Source of the DNA: Anticarsia gemmatalis
Taxonomy: Eukaryota > Arthropoda > Insecta > Lepidoptera > Erebidae
Reading direction: 5' to 3'
Assembly: GCF_050436995.1 (NCBI RefSeq)
Contig: NC_134758.1
Span: 9,796,001 to 9,860,000, forward strand
DNA: 64,000 nt
The notes under the pieces: model-generated
The model's input: the letters and a program-made list of their open reading frames with translations, nothing else
Told to the model about the DNA's origin: nothing
The model's database searches: none
Shown: positions 34,895 to 45,831 of the stretch, piece after piece
Layout: every line of letters begins with the position of its first letter
Numbering within the stretch: the first letter of the stretch is position 1
Translations under genes and position numbers: made by a program

Positions 34895-35367
34895 ATGCCA
34901 TCAAAAACATTCTGTAAAAAACCTCAAGTCTCGCCGTAAAAAGTTGTGAGATCTATATAATACCAAGTCGATTAATCTATTTAGTCTCTACTTAAAGGAC
35001 TTTCTGTCTTAAGTTATTACGTATGTTATTATCATGCCAATTTAAAAAAAATACCTCTAAAACAAATAGACCGACCTGGCCATCGCATGATTTGATTATT
35101 AGTATGTATCACACTACACAGCACGACGAGAAGTTAATGCTCCTGAAATGTTAATGGCGAATTTGTGTTTTCTTGCGATGACCAAGTCGATCTATTTGTT
35201 TTAAAGATTTTTTTTTTTAAATTGGCATGTTAATAACATACGCAATAACTTAAAACAGAAGGTCCTTTAAGTAGAGACTAAATAGATTAATCGACTTGGT
35301 ATTATATAGATCTCACAACTTTTTACGGCGAGACTTGAGGTTTTTTACAGAATGTTTTTGATGGCAT
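34895..35367. repeat. Long nearly perfect inverted repeat (~200-bp arms)
   Basis: The left arm starts ATGCCATCAAAAACATTCTG at 34895, and its complement ends at 35367. The outer roughly 130 bp are almost identical, and the match continues with a few mismatches to about 200 bp per arm, leaving a spacer of about 80 bp. The dinucleotide CT flanks both ends, too short to count as a target duplication. The sequence right of 35367 continues smoothly into a larger repeat, so the left arm is probably an inverted duplication of that repeat's end. If transcribed it would fold into a long double-stranded RNA. Confidence 0.85.
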
Positions 35368-36050
35368 CTCACTTCTTTTTGTAGAGCGAACATAAGTCCA
35401 ATTTGTATGGAAAGACGTTTTTTTTTCATAATTCAACATATTTTCCTAGGGGAATGTTGTTCAGTTTCATGGGCTAAACACCCTTACCCACCCTATACCC
35501 CCACCCGTTATGCCTCATATAGTAGGTACCTATTTACACCTACTTATTTTTATTTTATTTTCTACAGTAATAATAATTCATTAACTGCAAATGTAACCTT
35601 GTAATCTTATACATTTATATGGGATTACAAAGTTATTGTTGCAGTTGGTGTATTTAGAAAACTGGACCGAAATTAGAAAATATTAAATTTTTCCCATGAT
35701 TAAGACACTAAACCCTATTTGTATTCTAAATTTTAAGCTTCTAAGTCTGCTAGAAGTACCTTAGACTTTTGATGATCGGTGAGTCAGTGAGTCAGTGAAT
35801 CAGTGAGTGACAAAATTCAAAATTTTAACGAGTTGTCATTCTTAAACTACTGGTTCGAATTGACTGAAATTTTAAGTATACCGTGTTTATACAATGACTG
35901 ATTAGTTGCTGAAAATCCAGGCTTCTTGTTTTATCCATAACAAAATGATGGGGGGGTCAAAAATAGCCCGAATTGCTTCGAGAAAAGGATGTTACGGCCG
36001 TGCCGCTTTTTTTTTGCTCGACTTGCGGGGGCACTTCCGTGCCCCCAGAT
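35368..36050 (+). mobile_element. Large moth repeat ending in a GC hairpin
   Basis: Recognised from CTCACTTCTTTTTGTAGAGC at the left, the GTGAGTCAGTGAGTCAGTGA satellite at 35780, AAACTACTGGTTCGAATTGA, and the right end CTCGACTTGCGGGGGCACTT. The last part forms a hairpin, GGGGGCAC/TTCC/GTGCCCCC at 36027-36046. I recall this as a frequent noctuid repeat. No protein is encoded and its class is unknown to me. Confidence 0.55.
35781..35810. repeat. 8-bp tandem repeat GAGTCAGT
   Basis: Nearly four units (GAGTCAGT, GAGTCAGT, GAATCAGT, GAGTGA). TGAGTCA is also the AP-1 consensus, but here it is part of a transposon satellite. Confidence 0.85.
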
Positions 36051-36067
36051 AATAGACTTTACTATAA

Positions 36068-36140
36068 TCTATACTAATAAAGAGAGTTAAAGACACAAGC
36101 TTATATTATTTTCTACATAAACGGTCAGCCGGTCATTCTA
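36068..36140 (+). mobile_element. Helitron-like 5' end fragment
   Basis: A|TCTATACTAATAAAGAGAGT matches the 5' terminus of the copy at 50521. The body CGGTCAGCCGGTCATTCTAA is short and no 3' CTAG end follows. Confidence 0.45.
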
Positions 36141-36144
36141 ACTC

Positions 36145-36838
36145 CTGTAATATGTTAATGTACCTTCTTAATTACTTCGCTTTATATACCTAATGGCGTC
36201 ATTTGTTGCTATGTGACACTAACTTCTATATACGAGTTTGTCTGGCTAAATAAATATCAGTGAATCTTATTATACTTAAATTATTTTATTTATAAGAAGA
36301 AAATCTTAATAATATAAACTTTGGAATCGTAATGTAAGTGTGGCTTTTTGAAAAAATATGCTTGCGTTATTAAAATCTGTTTAGTGTGGTTTATTTCATT
36401 TAATTTAAATTTTATACAAACTACGCAGAAAATTCTTAAACTGGAAGTAGATTGGCAATCAATAATTTGTAAAGGTACACAAACTTACAATTCCACTGAA
36501 GAACGAAAATATTTTTTTAGTACAAAAATGATTTGTAAAAGTTACAAAAATATTTCAAAGTACTAAAAAAATCAAACCTTTTCGGACTTGGAAGATTACA
36601 CTCAATTAATATGAACAAACATACAAACAAACAATTTAACTTCATGTGGTAGATTATTTATTAAGCAAACGTAAAGATTCATTGGCTAGTTTACAAGTAA
36701 TAATGTGTTACATTAGAGAAGTTAGTATTACAATCAGATTCAACTACCAGTTACTATCTATTTTATAACTTGGTGAAAGCCGTGTGAAAATCTATTCAGT
36801 AGGTTTTGAGTTTGCCGGGTAAAGACAGACTCCAAAGT
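36145..36838. other. AT-rich non-coding DNA, no gene seen
   Basis: A 72-codon frame at 36348-36566 is lysine-rich chance translation. Confidence 0.5.
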
Positions 36839-36839
36839 C

Positions 36840-37200
36840 ATCATCGCTTAGCCTTTCTTCCAAACTATGTTGGAGTCAGTTTCCATTTTTTGAGAGTCCA
36901 GCTGAATACCAGTGTTTTACATGGAGCGACTGCCTATCTGACCTCCACAACCCAGCTTCCTGGGTACACGATACCCTTCGGTAAGACTGGTTGTCAGACT
37001 TTCAAGCTTCTGACTACTGTTAACGACTGTCAAGGACTTTGACAATTGACAGCCGGGACTCACAATTAAACGTGCCTTTCGAAACACGGAGGAACTCGAA
37101 ATGTATGAGATGGTCACCCATCCATAAAACAACCTCGGCAAGCGTGGCTTAACTTCAGAGATCGATCCGCGCGGCTGTTGTTAACTAAGCCACGAGCTCC
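36840..37200 (-). mobile_element. 5S-derived SINE, tail type B, near full length
   Basis: Read on the minus strand: a head with GAGGAGCTCGTGGCTTAGTT, then the 5S-like core GTTAAGCCACGCTTGCCGAG and ATGGATGGGTGACCAT, then CGAGTTCCTCCGTGTTTCGA, AGGCACGTTTAATTGTGAGT, and a long tail with GTCAGAAGCTTGAAAGTCTG, GGGTTGTGGAGGTCAGATAG and the 3' end GACTCCAACATAGTTTGGAA. The core corresponds to the A and C boxes of 5S rRNA, while the tail differs completely from that of the 20454 copy. Tail-only relatives lie at 32479, 47940, 54488 and 59212. It is non-coding and would need a LINE in trans. Confidence 0.75.
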
Positions 37201-37550
37201 TCAAAGCAGACAAAAACTAAAGTCCTCAAAGTCTCAACACCAAACGGCTGCATCAATTAAGCCTCAATATTTCATTAACAACAAGATATAAATTCACCAC
37301 TCTGACCGTTTCAAAGCGGTCATTGTCGACATTTACTGCTCATTGTTCGATATACCCGGTCAGTGTCTCATTTGATTCCACTTTATGCTTTTATTGTGCG
37401 TTGTGAATGCGTAATAAAGTTAAATTCATTGAGATAAGAGTATAAAGAAATATATAATTATTGAGTGTGATTAATTTAAATACTTCTTTGGTGGTCTTGA
37501 AAGTATAACTGCCTTTTGTATGGTTTGGAAGTCGAGAATCATAGGTGCTT

Positions 37551-37703
37551 AAGGTGGGTCTACGCTAGGGGAGAACGGACGGGATATGGGCCGAGCACAA
37601 ATTTCTTTTAAAAACGTGTTTGTTGGAAGCTTGTAAGTTAGTCCACAGTCTATACGAATTTGTGCTCAGCTTGGGCTCGGCTCCTTCAGTGTAAACCCAC
37701 CTT
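37551..37703. mobile_element. Short MITE with imperfect long terminal repeats
   Basis: The left end AAGGTGGGTCTACGCT pairs with the right end AGTGTAAACCCACCTT, and further in GGCCGAGCACAAATTT pairs with CGAATTTGTGCTCAGCTTGG. At 153 bp without a frame, this is a typical MITE. No clear target duplication is seen. Confidence 0.65.
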
Positions 37704-37704
37704 T

Positions 37705-40390
37705 TGCTGTGAGGCTTGAAATGCAATAGCATGACGTCAGCAGTCTAGGTTGCTATATGGAGTTCATGAGAGTGATATGCAGCCTTCACTGGGAAGTCTC
37801 AACGATGCAAGGCTTTTCAGTGCTCATACAACAACGCGTTCTTTCCTCCTTTATAAAAGGTCCAAAAGGATTTTCCGCCGAGGAAAAAATTGCTGGAGAT
37901 CTGAAACGTTTATGTTATTAACCAAAAATGATTATCTCTTAGACTTTGTGTATAACAAAAACATGTAATACACTATAAGAGCAAAAGTCCCAGAGGCAAA
38001 GTTAAAACCGTAGATTTTCTGACACGAGTAATGCCTAAAAATAATTTATCGACTTCTAATAATGACCATAAAAGCGTTCTATAATTACAATATTTTAACT
38101 AGTACTTCACAGATATGGTGTGCGAACGTGATAATTCGTTGATTAGTTTTAGCGAATTTTTCACAGCTCGCGATAAACAGGTTTCCTTTTATAGATTTAC
38201 CATTGAAAAACCATAAACTATGAAGTTAAAATATCAATAAGGAAAAAAAATACGAAAAATATTTCTTTGATAGTCGAATATTTGTTGAGGGTTCAGAAGC
38301 CAAAGCAATCTTATGGTCATTTTTAAACTAAGACACAGATCCGAATTTGATTCTGGTACTGTGTTTTGGTCGATAGTCGGATTTCGAGCACTCTAACTCA
38401 ATTTTTTAATGTCACTTTCTTCAACAAATCACAATAATCTTACAGCTATTTCAACTGTTACTCGTAAGAACTTTGATCAGATCTAGCATATATGCTAAGC
38501 CTCCAACCTGCATTAAGCGACCTTATATAGACTTAGACCCAAACTCTTACTAGGAGAAACAGTACTTAGCAATATCACCAAAACTCTTGACTTTTATCGA
38601 GAATAATATTATCTAATAGACAGTAGAAGAGCCCAATAGCAATTTATCTCACTCAAGAATCGAGCCCAAATACTCCTGATCAGCAGTCCCATACTTTCAG
38701 ACCACAGTGGACAGTGACCATAAAAATATAGCTAAAATAAAAGAATTATCTATACATATTCTTGGTTTTACATTGTATAACACTGACAAGTCTACTGTTT
38801 GTCCACGCCCACGCGGTCTAAACCGCACTAAGTGTAAAATTTCATGGACTAGTGTTAAACGTATGAAACTATGGGAGTACAGGATGTGGACATTATTATC
38901 ACTTTCGTATTATGTCTATTGAATCCGGTTGGTTAAGAGAGGAAGTAAAATGCTTAGTGCTTTTTACGTAAGTGTATATTTTTGAGGCAAGCTTTATGCT
39001 TCATAATGTGTTGAATAAGTAGTACCTACCTCTAACAAACATACAAATAATTGATAAAAGATTTTGTAAGGAGCCAAGTACTAGGCGGTTTTTCGTGGAT
39101 CGCACTTATTCCGGATTATTATTCCGGATTATTATTTCGGATTCTTTCGCAAGTTTAGTGTAGTTTCAGTTTCTGTGCATCAAAGAAGCTGGATAAACTA
39201 TTATTTATGAGAGTTTCAGTGATAGGTCTTTCATATTTTACGGAGAGATACGAGTAGAGTCGCCTGTAATCCATTTTAATACAAGTGCAGTAAATTGAAG
39301 AAAAAGAATCAATAGATTGATCGTCTTTAATTTTATACCAACCTGTATATAATCCAAGATAGGCCTCAACATGTCTGTCTGTTTGTCCTCAAACATTTGT
39401 GATCAAACCTTCTTGATCAAACTGTGTAGTTTGTACAGCGACTCGCGACATTAAGTGAAAATTAGTTAATATTGGCCTTTTTGAGTAAATTGTGGACTTA
39501 GCACAATTTGTTCGGAAAAATAACTAATATTTAACGTGTAACTAGTCATGGTATGCTGTCATTCAAGTTTTTTGGGATTTGTGCCGGAAATAGATTTTTT
39601 TATTTGGATTGGGTATTTATAGAAATCGTCACATCATCACATTGTCATTTTTCTGCTATATCATGGGTTCGCTGCTTATATAAAACGCAATATTTCAGAT
39701 CTCTAAGGACAAAACAAAATTAAATATTTCAACTCTAAGCAGAGAATTCTTAGAATGGCTAATACCTGCGATCACAGCCTTATTATATTCAATACAGAAG
39801 TCAACTTGTTAAGAACAAACATTATAAAACTTAAATTGCTACAACTAAAACATACTTGGTACAAAATATGTAAGTAAAGATAAGTAAACAAATAATCTTA
39901 CTTAATACCTTCAGAAGTTTTATAATTTTCACCTCCCAAGCACCAAACCCTGGACTACGTTACCAACAGCCACACAATTCCACAGCTTAATACAAAACTT
40001 TCATTCACTAAAACAAACAGAAAATTCCTTAACCACAAAGTAGCAGTAATTCATTTGGACCGCCATTCTTAAAGCCCATTTACTGAGGACCGACGAGGCA
40101 ATACATGTTATCGTGTGAAAACTATTTCCTATACAATTGCATGTTTTCTATGGCCGCCGTGACGACACTGTTCAATAACCTATATTGTCGGATACGACTA
40201 ACTGCCTAGAAAGGAGAAACGCACACTGAAATAACCGACACAATATTTTATAAATTGTACTGAAATCAACTTTAAACCACACAAACACTTTATTAGCACG
40301 ACGATACAAATGCGACCATATCAATGTGTATAAAATTACGCATTTTTGAGGATATCTTAAATACGATTCTTCAGATCTGGATCAAATTAA
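37705..40390. other. Non-coding DNA with minor repeats
   Basis: No gene is recognised. A minus-strand tRNA-like trace lies at 38650-38706 (GTCTGAAAGTATGGGACTGC then GGGCTCGATTCTTG). A 15-bp tandem repeat (TTCCGGATTATTA, three units) lies at about 39110-39150. Confidence 0.45.
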
Positions 40391-40768
40391 AATGTTCATC
40401 ACCTTTCAAGCAAAAAAAGTTTTATTAAAGTCGGTTTACATTGGAGAAATTGAGAAACTTATATCGCAGTCTCCTGAGACACTGGGTCTACCCCAGAATA
40501 AAATAGAGTTTGAGTCTGGTGCTCGCTTGCTTAAGCCTCTCAGTCAAAAGTCAGTCACCACTAATCGTCTTTAAAGAAATATTTTATTTTAATAATTCAA
40601 ATAATAGATATAACTTTATTATGATTATGCATATTAGCTACAGTTAACACGGGCATAATTGATAGTTGTACTTACTATAGACACATTCAAAGCATAGAAA
40701 TCTAAAAACAAAAACTACTAATAAGATTCTTTACCATATAATCTAACAAATACTTTCTTATATTTCAG

Positions 40769-40866
40769 AATACCCGCACCAACCTCCTACGCGCCGCACC
40801 CAAGTCGCAGAGTATGCGTCGATTAATACACGTACCAGTCTCAATAACAAATTGCGCGCCAAATGA
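40769..40866 (+). CDS. Possible terminal coding exon (low confidence)
   Basis: A good acceptor (CTTTCTTATATTTCAG) ends at 40768. The following 100 bp are clearly GC-richer than the AT-rich surroundings. One frame reads 31 codons starting YPHQPPTRRTQVAEY and stops at TGA 40864-40866; another frame stays open to about 40893. A canonical AATAAA lies at 40938-40943, about 70 bp after the stop. An acceptor, a GC-richer open stretch and a poly(A) signal in order resemble the last exon of a gene. However, the peptide is not recognised, the correct frame is uncertain, and no upstream exon is identified. Confidence 0.2.
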
Positions 40867-40937
40867 ATACCGATTGAAAAGCCCGCTGTGCTAAGGATTG
40901 AGGAAGCACAATATACTATAAACTTACTAAGTTATAA

Positions 40938-40943
40938 AATAAA
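40938..40943 (+). terminator. AATAAA polyadenylation signal (tied to the 40769 candidate exon)
   Basis: A canonical hexamer lies 72 bp past the candidate stop. AATAAA is frequent by chance in AT-rich DNA, so it only matters together with the exon. Confidence 0.2.
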
Positions 40944-41034
40944 TTGTTCACTTTTCTGCTACCGGTGGCCATTTATTTTCTTGTTAAAGATTTATATTAA
41001 ACAATTAACACTTATCTTATAAATTACACGTAAC

Positions 41035-41185
41035 TGTGAGATATGGCTGACTATTACACTTTTAGAGCTGAACTGCTGAACCGATTTTGATGTTATTTGC
41101 CGTGGAGTGATTGAAGACCTGAGGTTAAACACAGGTTAGTTTTTTTGGAAATGATCTCTTATAAATGAGGCCAAAACCACATGAA
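41035..41185 (+). repeat. Helitron-like or retroelement body fragment
   Basis: GAACTGCTGAACCGATTTTG followed by GAAGACCTGAGGTTAAACAC resembles the body of moth repeats of the class seen at 31366. No ends are visible. Confidence 0.35.
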
Positions 41186-41194
41186 ATTTATTAC

Positions 41195-41305
41195 TATCGA
41201 GTATTGAAAGTTCGACATTTAAATGTATGCCAAAAAATAGTTCCTACGATGACTGGTAGAGGCGTTTACCAGATTGTCATACGAAATTACTCGATAGCTC
41301 CGACT
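41195..41305 (-). mobile_element. Fold-back element, partial
   Basis: TCGACATTTAAATGTATGCC, TTCCTACGATGACTGGTAGA and GAAATTACTCGATAGCTCCG reproduce the family interior in minus orientation. The terminal repeats are mostly lost. Confidence 0.6.
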
Positions 41306-41698
41306 GTTGGATTAATATGCATAAATTGAATCAGCATTTACACATAAAAGCGAGACCCGCAGATTTACTAACACATTTCTAAATATCACGCTAAAGAATG
41401 GAAGCTTATACTATTACTTATCAATGGAAAACATCATGTACAATAAGCAATAAAAGAAGACAATCGTCAATGGAAAATCGGACACTGGCTGTTACGAAAG
41501 TCAAACATAAAGTTAGCCTTTAAAATAATGAGAGTTGGAGTTCGGAGTACAATATGTTTATAATCTGTGAAACGACTGTTGTTATCAACTTGTGGTTGAA
41601 ACACTGAGTCATGAATACGAGCTGGGAGTAGGGTGACCATGTTAAAGCGTGAAATATGGTAACTCAAAGAGACGAAGAAGACTGACTGTATGTCTTAT

Positions 41699-41802
41699 GC
41701 CTGGTTTCTGAGTACATTAAGCGGTATTGCGTTTTTTTATGAGTTAAAACGCTATTGAAGAGATAAAGTACCGCTAAATGGACCTCAGAAACCGGGGTTT
41801 AG
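41699..41802. mobile_element. Palindromic MITE, compact copy
   Basis: CCTGGTTTCTGAGTACATTA and AAATGGACCTCAGAAACCGG are inverted ends, and AACGCTATTGAAGAGATAAA is the internal arm. The left outermost bases have mutated, and part of the left inner arm is deleted. Confidence 0.75.
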
Positions 41803-41804
41803 AG

Positions 41805-42850
41805 CTGAATTACCAATTTAATCTGTCAATTGAACCTATAAATTGGTATTGGACTAAAGTTTTCGCATGATGTCAGATCCGCGGAATCATAAATTATAGT
41901 TTTTGTCTAAGATTTGAATAGTAGTATATATATTATATTTTCTAAATTTGTTTGTTGCCCCGTATTGCAATTAAAATTCTGACACTTTTCATTGACCAAA
42001 AGCAGGGTTCCATTCCCATATTGTACAATCGATTGAAAGAAAATTACCTTTAAAATTGCTTTCAGCCAGCATAAGTTTGTTAATATTGCAGCAAATAAGT
42101 TATTTTTATTTGTGTCTGAGAATAAACTCGTATAATTCAGCTGATCGTTGTCCAATCAGACTTTAACAATCAAAGCTTTAAATATAAAAATTCCCACGAA
42201 AAAAGTTTTAATTAAATAAAATGCCATTCTGTGCCATAGTTAACGTTTTATTTTTATCAAAATACAGAGTGTTGCCTTAATTACTGCATGTACAGTTTAA
42301 ATGGATAAAATTAAGAGTTGTGTAATTAAAATAAATTGTGTGGAACGGAATTGCAGTCTATTAGCAAATGGCCAGACATTTTGCATGCTCTTCTACGAGA
42401 TGAAGTTTTTTCATATTAAAACTATTAGTTACTGAAAATTCACTAATTAACTTGAAAAAAGGAGTTAAAATTATCTTAGGATATTTTATTTCATAAACAT
42501 TATGGAAAAAGGAAAATACCTTGTATTTCTTGAAATATTGTATACCATAATTACATGTAAATTGCGGGATGCAAAAAGAGAATCCTAAAACTAAAAGGAT
42601 GAATGATTTTAGGTAGCAGAAACCGTTTTCTGAGAAAATGATTTATCAATCACTCACGTGACAATTAAATACACAATAAATTATTAACCTAAATAATAAT
42701 CGCGATTAACTCTCGTGACAATTAAAAACCCAATCATTAACTAATAAAGTTCAATGTGCCAAAATTTCAGTCCTCATTGTCCTTTTACATCAGATCTTCA
42801 TAGTCACCCTACAAAAGTTCCTCGTTGCATAGTTAGCCTTGCACAAGTTT
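41805..42850. other. AT-rich non-coding DNA, no gene seen
   Basis: No repeat or exon-like segment recognised. Confidence 0.5.
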
Positions 42851-42851
42851 G

Positions 42852-42929
42852 TGACCTTGTTCCATCGGGTCAGAGGTCACGGCGACCTCGGTGACCTTCG
42901 TTTGTTCTAATTATTCAATGTCTAGGTCA
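42852..42929. promoter_or_regulatory. Cluster of nuclear-receptor half-sites (DR1 plus monomer sites)
   Basis: Within 78 bp are TGACCTTG (42852; complement CAAGGTCA, an FTZ-F1/ERR-type extended half-site), GGGTCAGAGGTCA (42867-42879, a direct repeat with 1-bp spacing, the DR1 form bound by HNF4- and USP/RXR-type receptors), TGACCT (42892) and AGGTCA (42924). The block is GC-richer than its surroundings and does not match the repeat families listed here. Enhancer function is inferred from motif density only. Confidence 0.35.
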
Positions 42930-42934
42930 TAGGA

Positions 42935-44868
42935 TTTTGTAGGTCGTAATTATGTTTTAATGAATAAATAGGTTTTATTGATTTTGGTGATCGTTTTCGA
43001 GGAAATTAAGCTTGTCATTTTAAGATTGAGTTAATTAGTCCGATCAGGTAATTGTTGTGTATTGATAGCCCCGATACAGGCTGCGCCTAGTGGGGTTGAC
43101 ATAGTTGAAAGTAACGTTTTGTAATACTGGATTGGTAATAAAATAATTACTAATAACATGTCTGCCTCGTTCTCTAGAATGAAAAATCAATGTCATAAGA
43201 GTCATAAAAATTTTGCGAAAAAAAATTACATCCTTTTGCCTTGCGCGGACGAGTAAAAAGTTAGTTAAATAGTTTTAGATAACTTTGTGTTACCTACGAA
43301 GCATCTTTTTTACTATTCTACTATGAAGATACAGTTTTTATTAAGTAAATTTTAGGTTATCAACAGCGTTCTTTGTGAAGAGAAATATTCGTGGTGATAA
43401 AAGCTCAAGTCTTATAAATAAAGCCTAAAGGAATCACCAAACCAAATCTACCCAAACAAAATCAAAGAAAAAACTAGGCGCAAATTATAGAATTATTATT
43501 CGTGTCAGCCACAACGACTCCGGGTCGGTAGGCGTTAATAAAATTAGTTTTAACATTCACAAGCCAGTGGAAGAACTGGGCGAAGCATACGAATTGCTTG
43601 TTATAAACTGCTTATAAATTTACAAAACGGTTAAAGACGAGATACGACGCGTTGTGACGCACGGACACTTAGTATGGACAACTATTTGTCGGACCTTTGC
43701 TACGAGTTTGGCTAGATAGAGTATCACTGTTGTAATGTTGGCTACTAAGTTTTGGTATATTAATGGCCTGTGGTTTTTGCATGTCATTGTTCTATTGACG
43801 TAATTAAATGATTGGTAGGTACTTTAATTACTGTGATTCATTTTGAACGTCAGATAGTTTGCATAATCTCTTCCACTATGTTACGTAGAAAAATTATTGT
43901 CAACCCCGATTTAAACTGCATGCCTAAATATTAAATTAATTTGAAGTTTTAGCGTAAAAGTTAAACTAACAGCATTACAGCCATTTGTCAAAAATATCGC
44001 AATTTTAAAATCAGTAAAAAATTTTGGCTTTTTTCTTTGTAAACCTATATCTCTAACTTAAATTCAGCACTATCAAAATTCTTATTTATTACGCCGTTCA
44101 CCAATTGAATAATGATAAATCCGTAGATAAATCGTATCCCAAATGGATTTGTTCGTCAGATTGTACCTCCGTATGTCCGCCTAGAAAGCACAAACAAGCG
44201 TGTTGGTATAAGCAGGCCAATTTGAAACCGTTGAATGTGGCGATTACGAACTGTGCTCTCAGGTATATGAGTACGCAATAGTACGTGTTACTACTTAGGT
44301 TTTAGCGCTAGTCGGTAGCAGTCGGGAAATGTCGGGCACTTGCAAACAACAGGCAGGATCCAGTAAAATCCAAATCAGGCTTTGCAGTCAAAGAAAAGGG
44401 ACTTTTGAAAGGCTACGCTATGTTTGGGTAGAATCATCGTTCATAACATAAGCAAGTTAACTTAAGCAAAGGTATCTGACTTGCAATGGAAGGTTCGAGA
44501 AAGGAGTCGAGATTTTCAATCACTCATATCATCATTAATTTGCTTCTGAAAAAAGCTTTCATGCATAGTTGGAGTCAGGCACGTAGGTATAGTTTTCTAA
44601 ATATTATTTATACAAGTAATAAAAAAACTACCAAAATCATGAAAAAACACAATGGGTATAGATTGGCTACCGTCTTACGCGCTGCCTCATTATTCCACTT
44701 CCTTACATTGTCATGTAAATATCATAGAAAACAGAAACCAGAAGTTACGAGTATATTCTATTAATTATTAAAGTTTCATTACACTATTCAATAACACATG
44801 TCTCATACATACGCCACAAAATTTCTCTTCGGATAACAAAGAAAATTGCTTTTATAAGCAATTAGTAT
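42935..44868. other. Mostly AT-rich non-coding DNA, no gene seen
   Basis: A slightly GC-richer stretch near 43500-43690 holds no convincing frame. The plus-strand frame at 44486-44764 (92 codons) is not recognised and has no repeat or domain pattern. Confidence 0.45.
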
Positions 44869-44871
44869 GTA

Positions 44872-45351
44872 CAGTCATGAGCACGAATATCTGTTAACGA
44901 TTTCCCAAGGGGGATTGTCGTTAAGCAGGCGCTGGTTGTAAAACATCAGCCAAATCACTATTACAGCATGTTTTGACCCCACGTAACAAGGGATAAGGAC
45001 AAGAAAGAGAGACTAATATTTACTTCTGAAAATGACGAACAACTTCTGTTTTTTTTTAATTTTCCTAATAATTGCTGTCAACATACATCACGATTCATAT
45101 AAAATGTTGATTTTGATTCGTTAGAAAAGTAAAGAAATTTTCTGGTACCAGGTATTCGATTCAAAAACTAGATTTTAGTGCTAAAGTAGTTTTTTTTTAA
45201 AGAATAAAAAGAGTGACAGTGCACCTGTAGAGAATTTTATACGGAAAAATTATCAATAAAACTAATTTAGGAGATACCAAGAAAAAAAAGCAGTATTATC
45301 AAATGTCAAGCATTAAGTCTCAGGTTTGATGCATATTTTTGCTCATGACTG
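44872..45351. mobile_element. Tc1/mariner-type MITE
   Basis: The left end TA|CAGTCATGAGCACGAATATC and right end (complement CAGTCATGAGCAAAAATATG) are inverted, about 20 bp each, and flanked by TA on both sides. A TA target and ends starting CAGT are typical of Tc1-like elements. The 480-bp interior has no transposase-like frame, so the copy is non-autonomous. Confidence 0.8.
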
Positions 45352-45687
45352 TAGATAAAGCTTTATTGTCACGCACCTCAGTGCTAAGTGCTAACTGGAT
45401 AATATTGGAACGTTATAAAATAGAAACTTTATTACTATAGCGGCTGCCTGTTAGTTTTGTTTAGTTTTGTCCCAAATGGCCCTTAAATCTTTATGATATT
45501 GCAAGATTAGTACGAAGTGTCTACTCTGCTAAGATTATAAAACGTGAAAGATTCTCTTTCACAACTAAAACCGACTCTGGACAGTTCTGTAGTTGATATA
45601 TCCGCAAAAATACTAACTAACATAACCTACCCAATTTTATGTAATACATTTTCAAAATTAGCAAACTTAACTTAACTACAAACAGTT

Positions 45688-45830
45688 GGGACCGACTTCA
45701 AACGTACTACCTTCTTCACGACAGACACCCTCAGCTCACCCGCCAAGCGGCTACCCATCTATAAAGTATCCTCAGCATCGGTTGTTTAACTAACTGGTGG
45801 GCCATGCACTCCTCACTAAGTTTTATAGTC
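45688..45830 (-). mobile_element. 5S-derived SINE, core plus start of tail
   Basis: The minus strand reads AGTTAAACAACCGATGCTGA, then ATACTTTATAGATGGGTAGC and CGCTTGGCGGGTG. This is close to 5S rRNA order (GTTAAGCAAC.TCGG, GTACTTAGATGG, ACCGCTTGGG). GAAGTCGGTCCCAACTGTTT follows, resembling the start of the type A tail. It keeps more of the 5S C-box region (CCGCTTGG) than the other copies. Confidence 0.7.
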
Positions 45831-45831
45831 A

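Noticed and set aside
41640..41660. GGGTGACCATG as another 5S-like C box
   Set aside because: No A-box block at the right distance; isolated match only.
44486..44764. 92-codon plus-strand frame
   Set aside because: Peptide not recognised; composition typical of AT-rich chance translation; no supporting signals.
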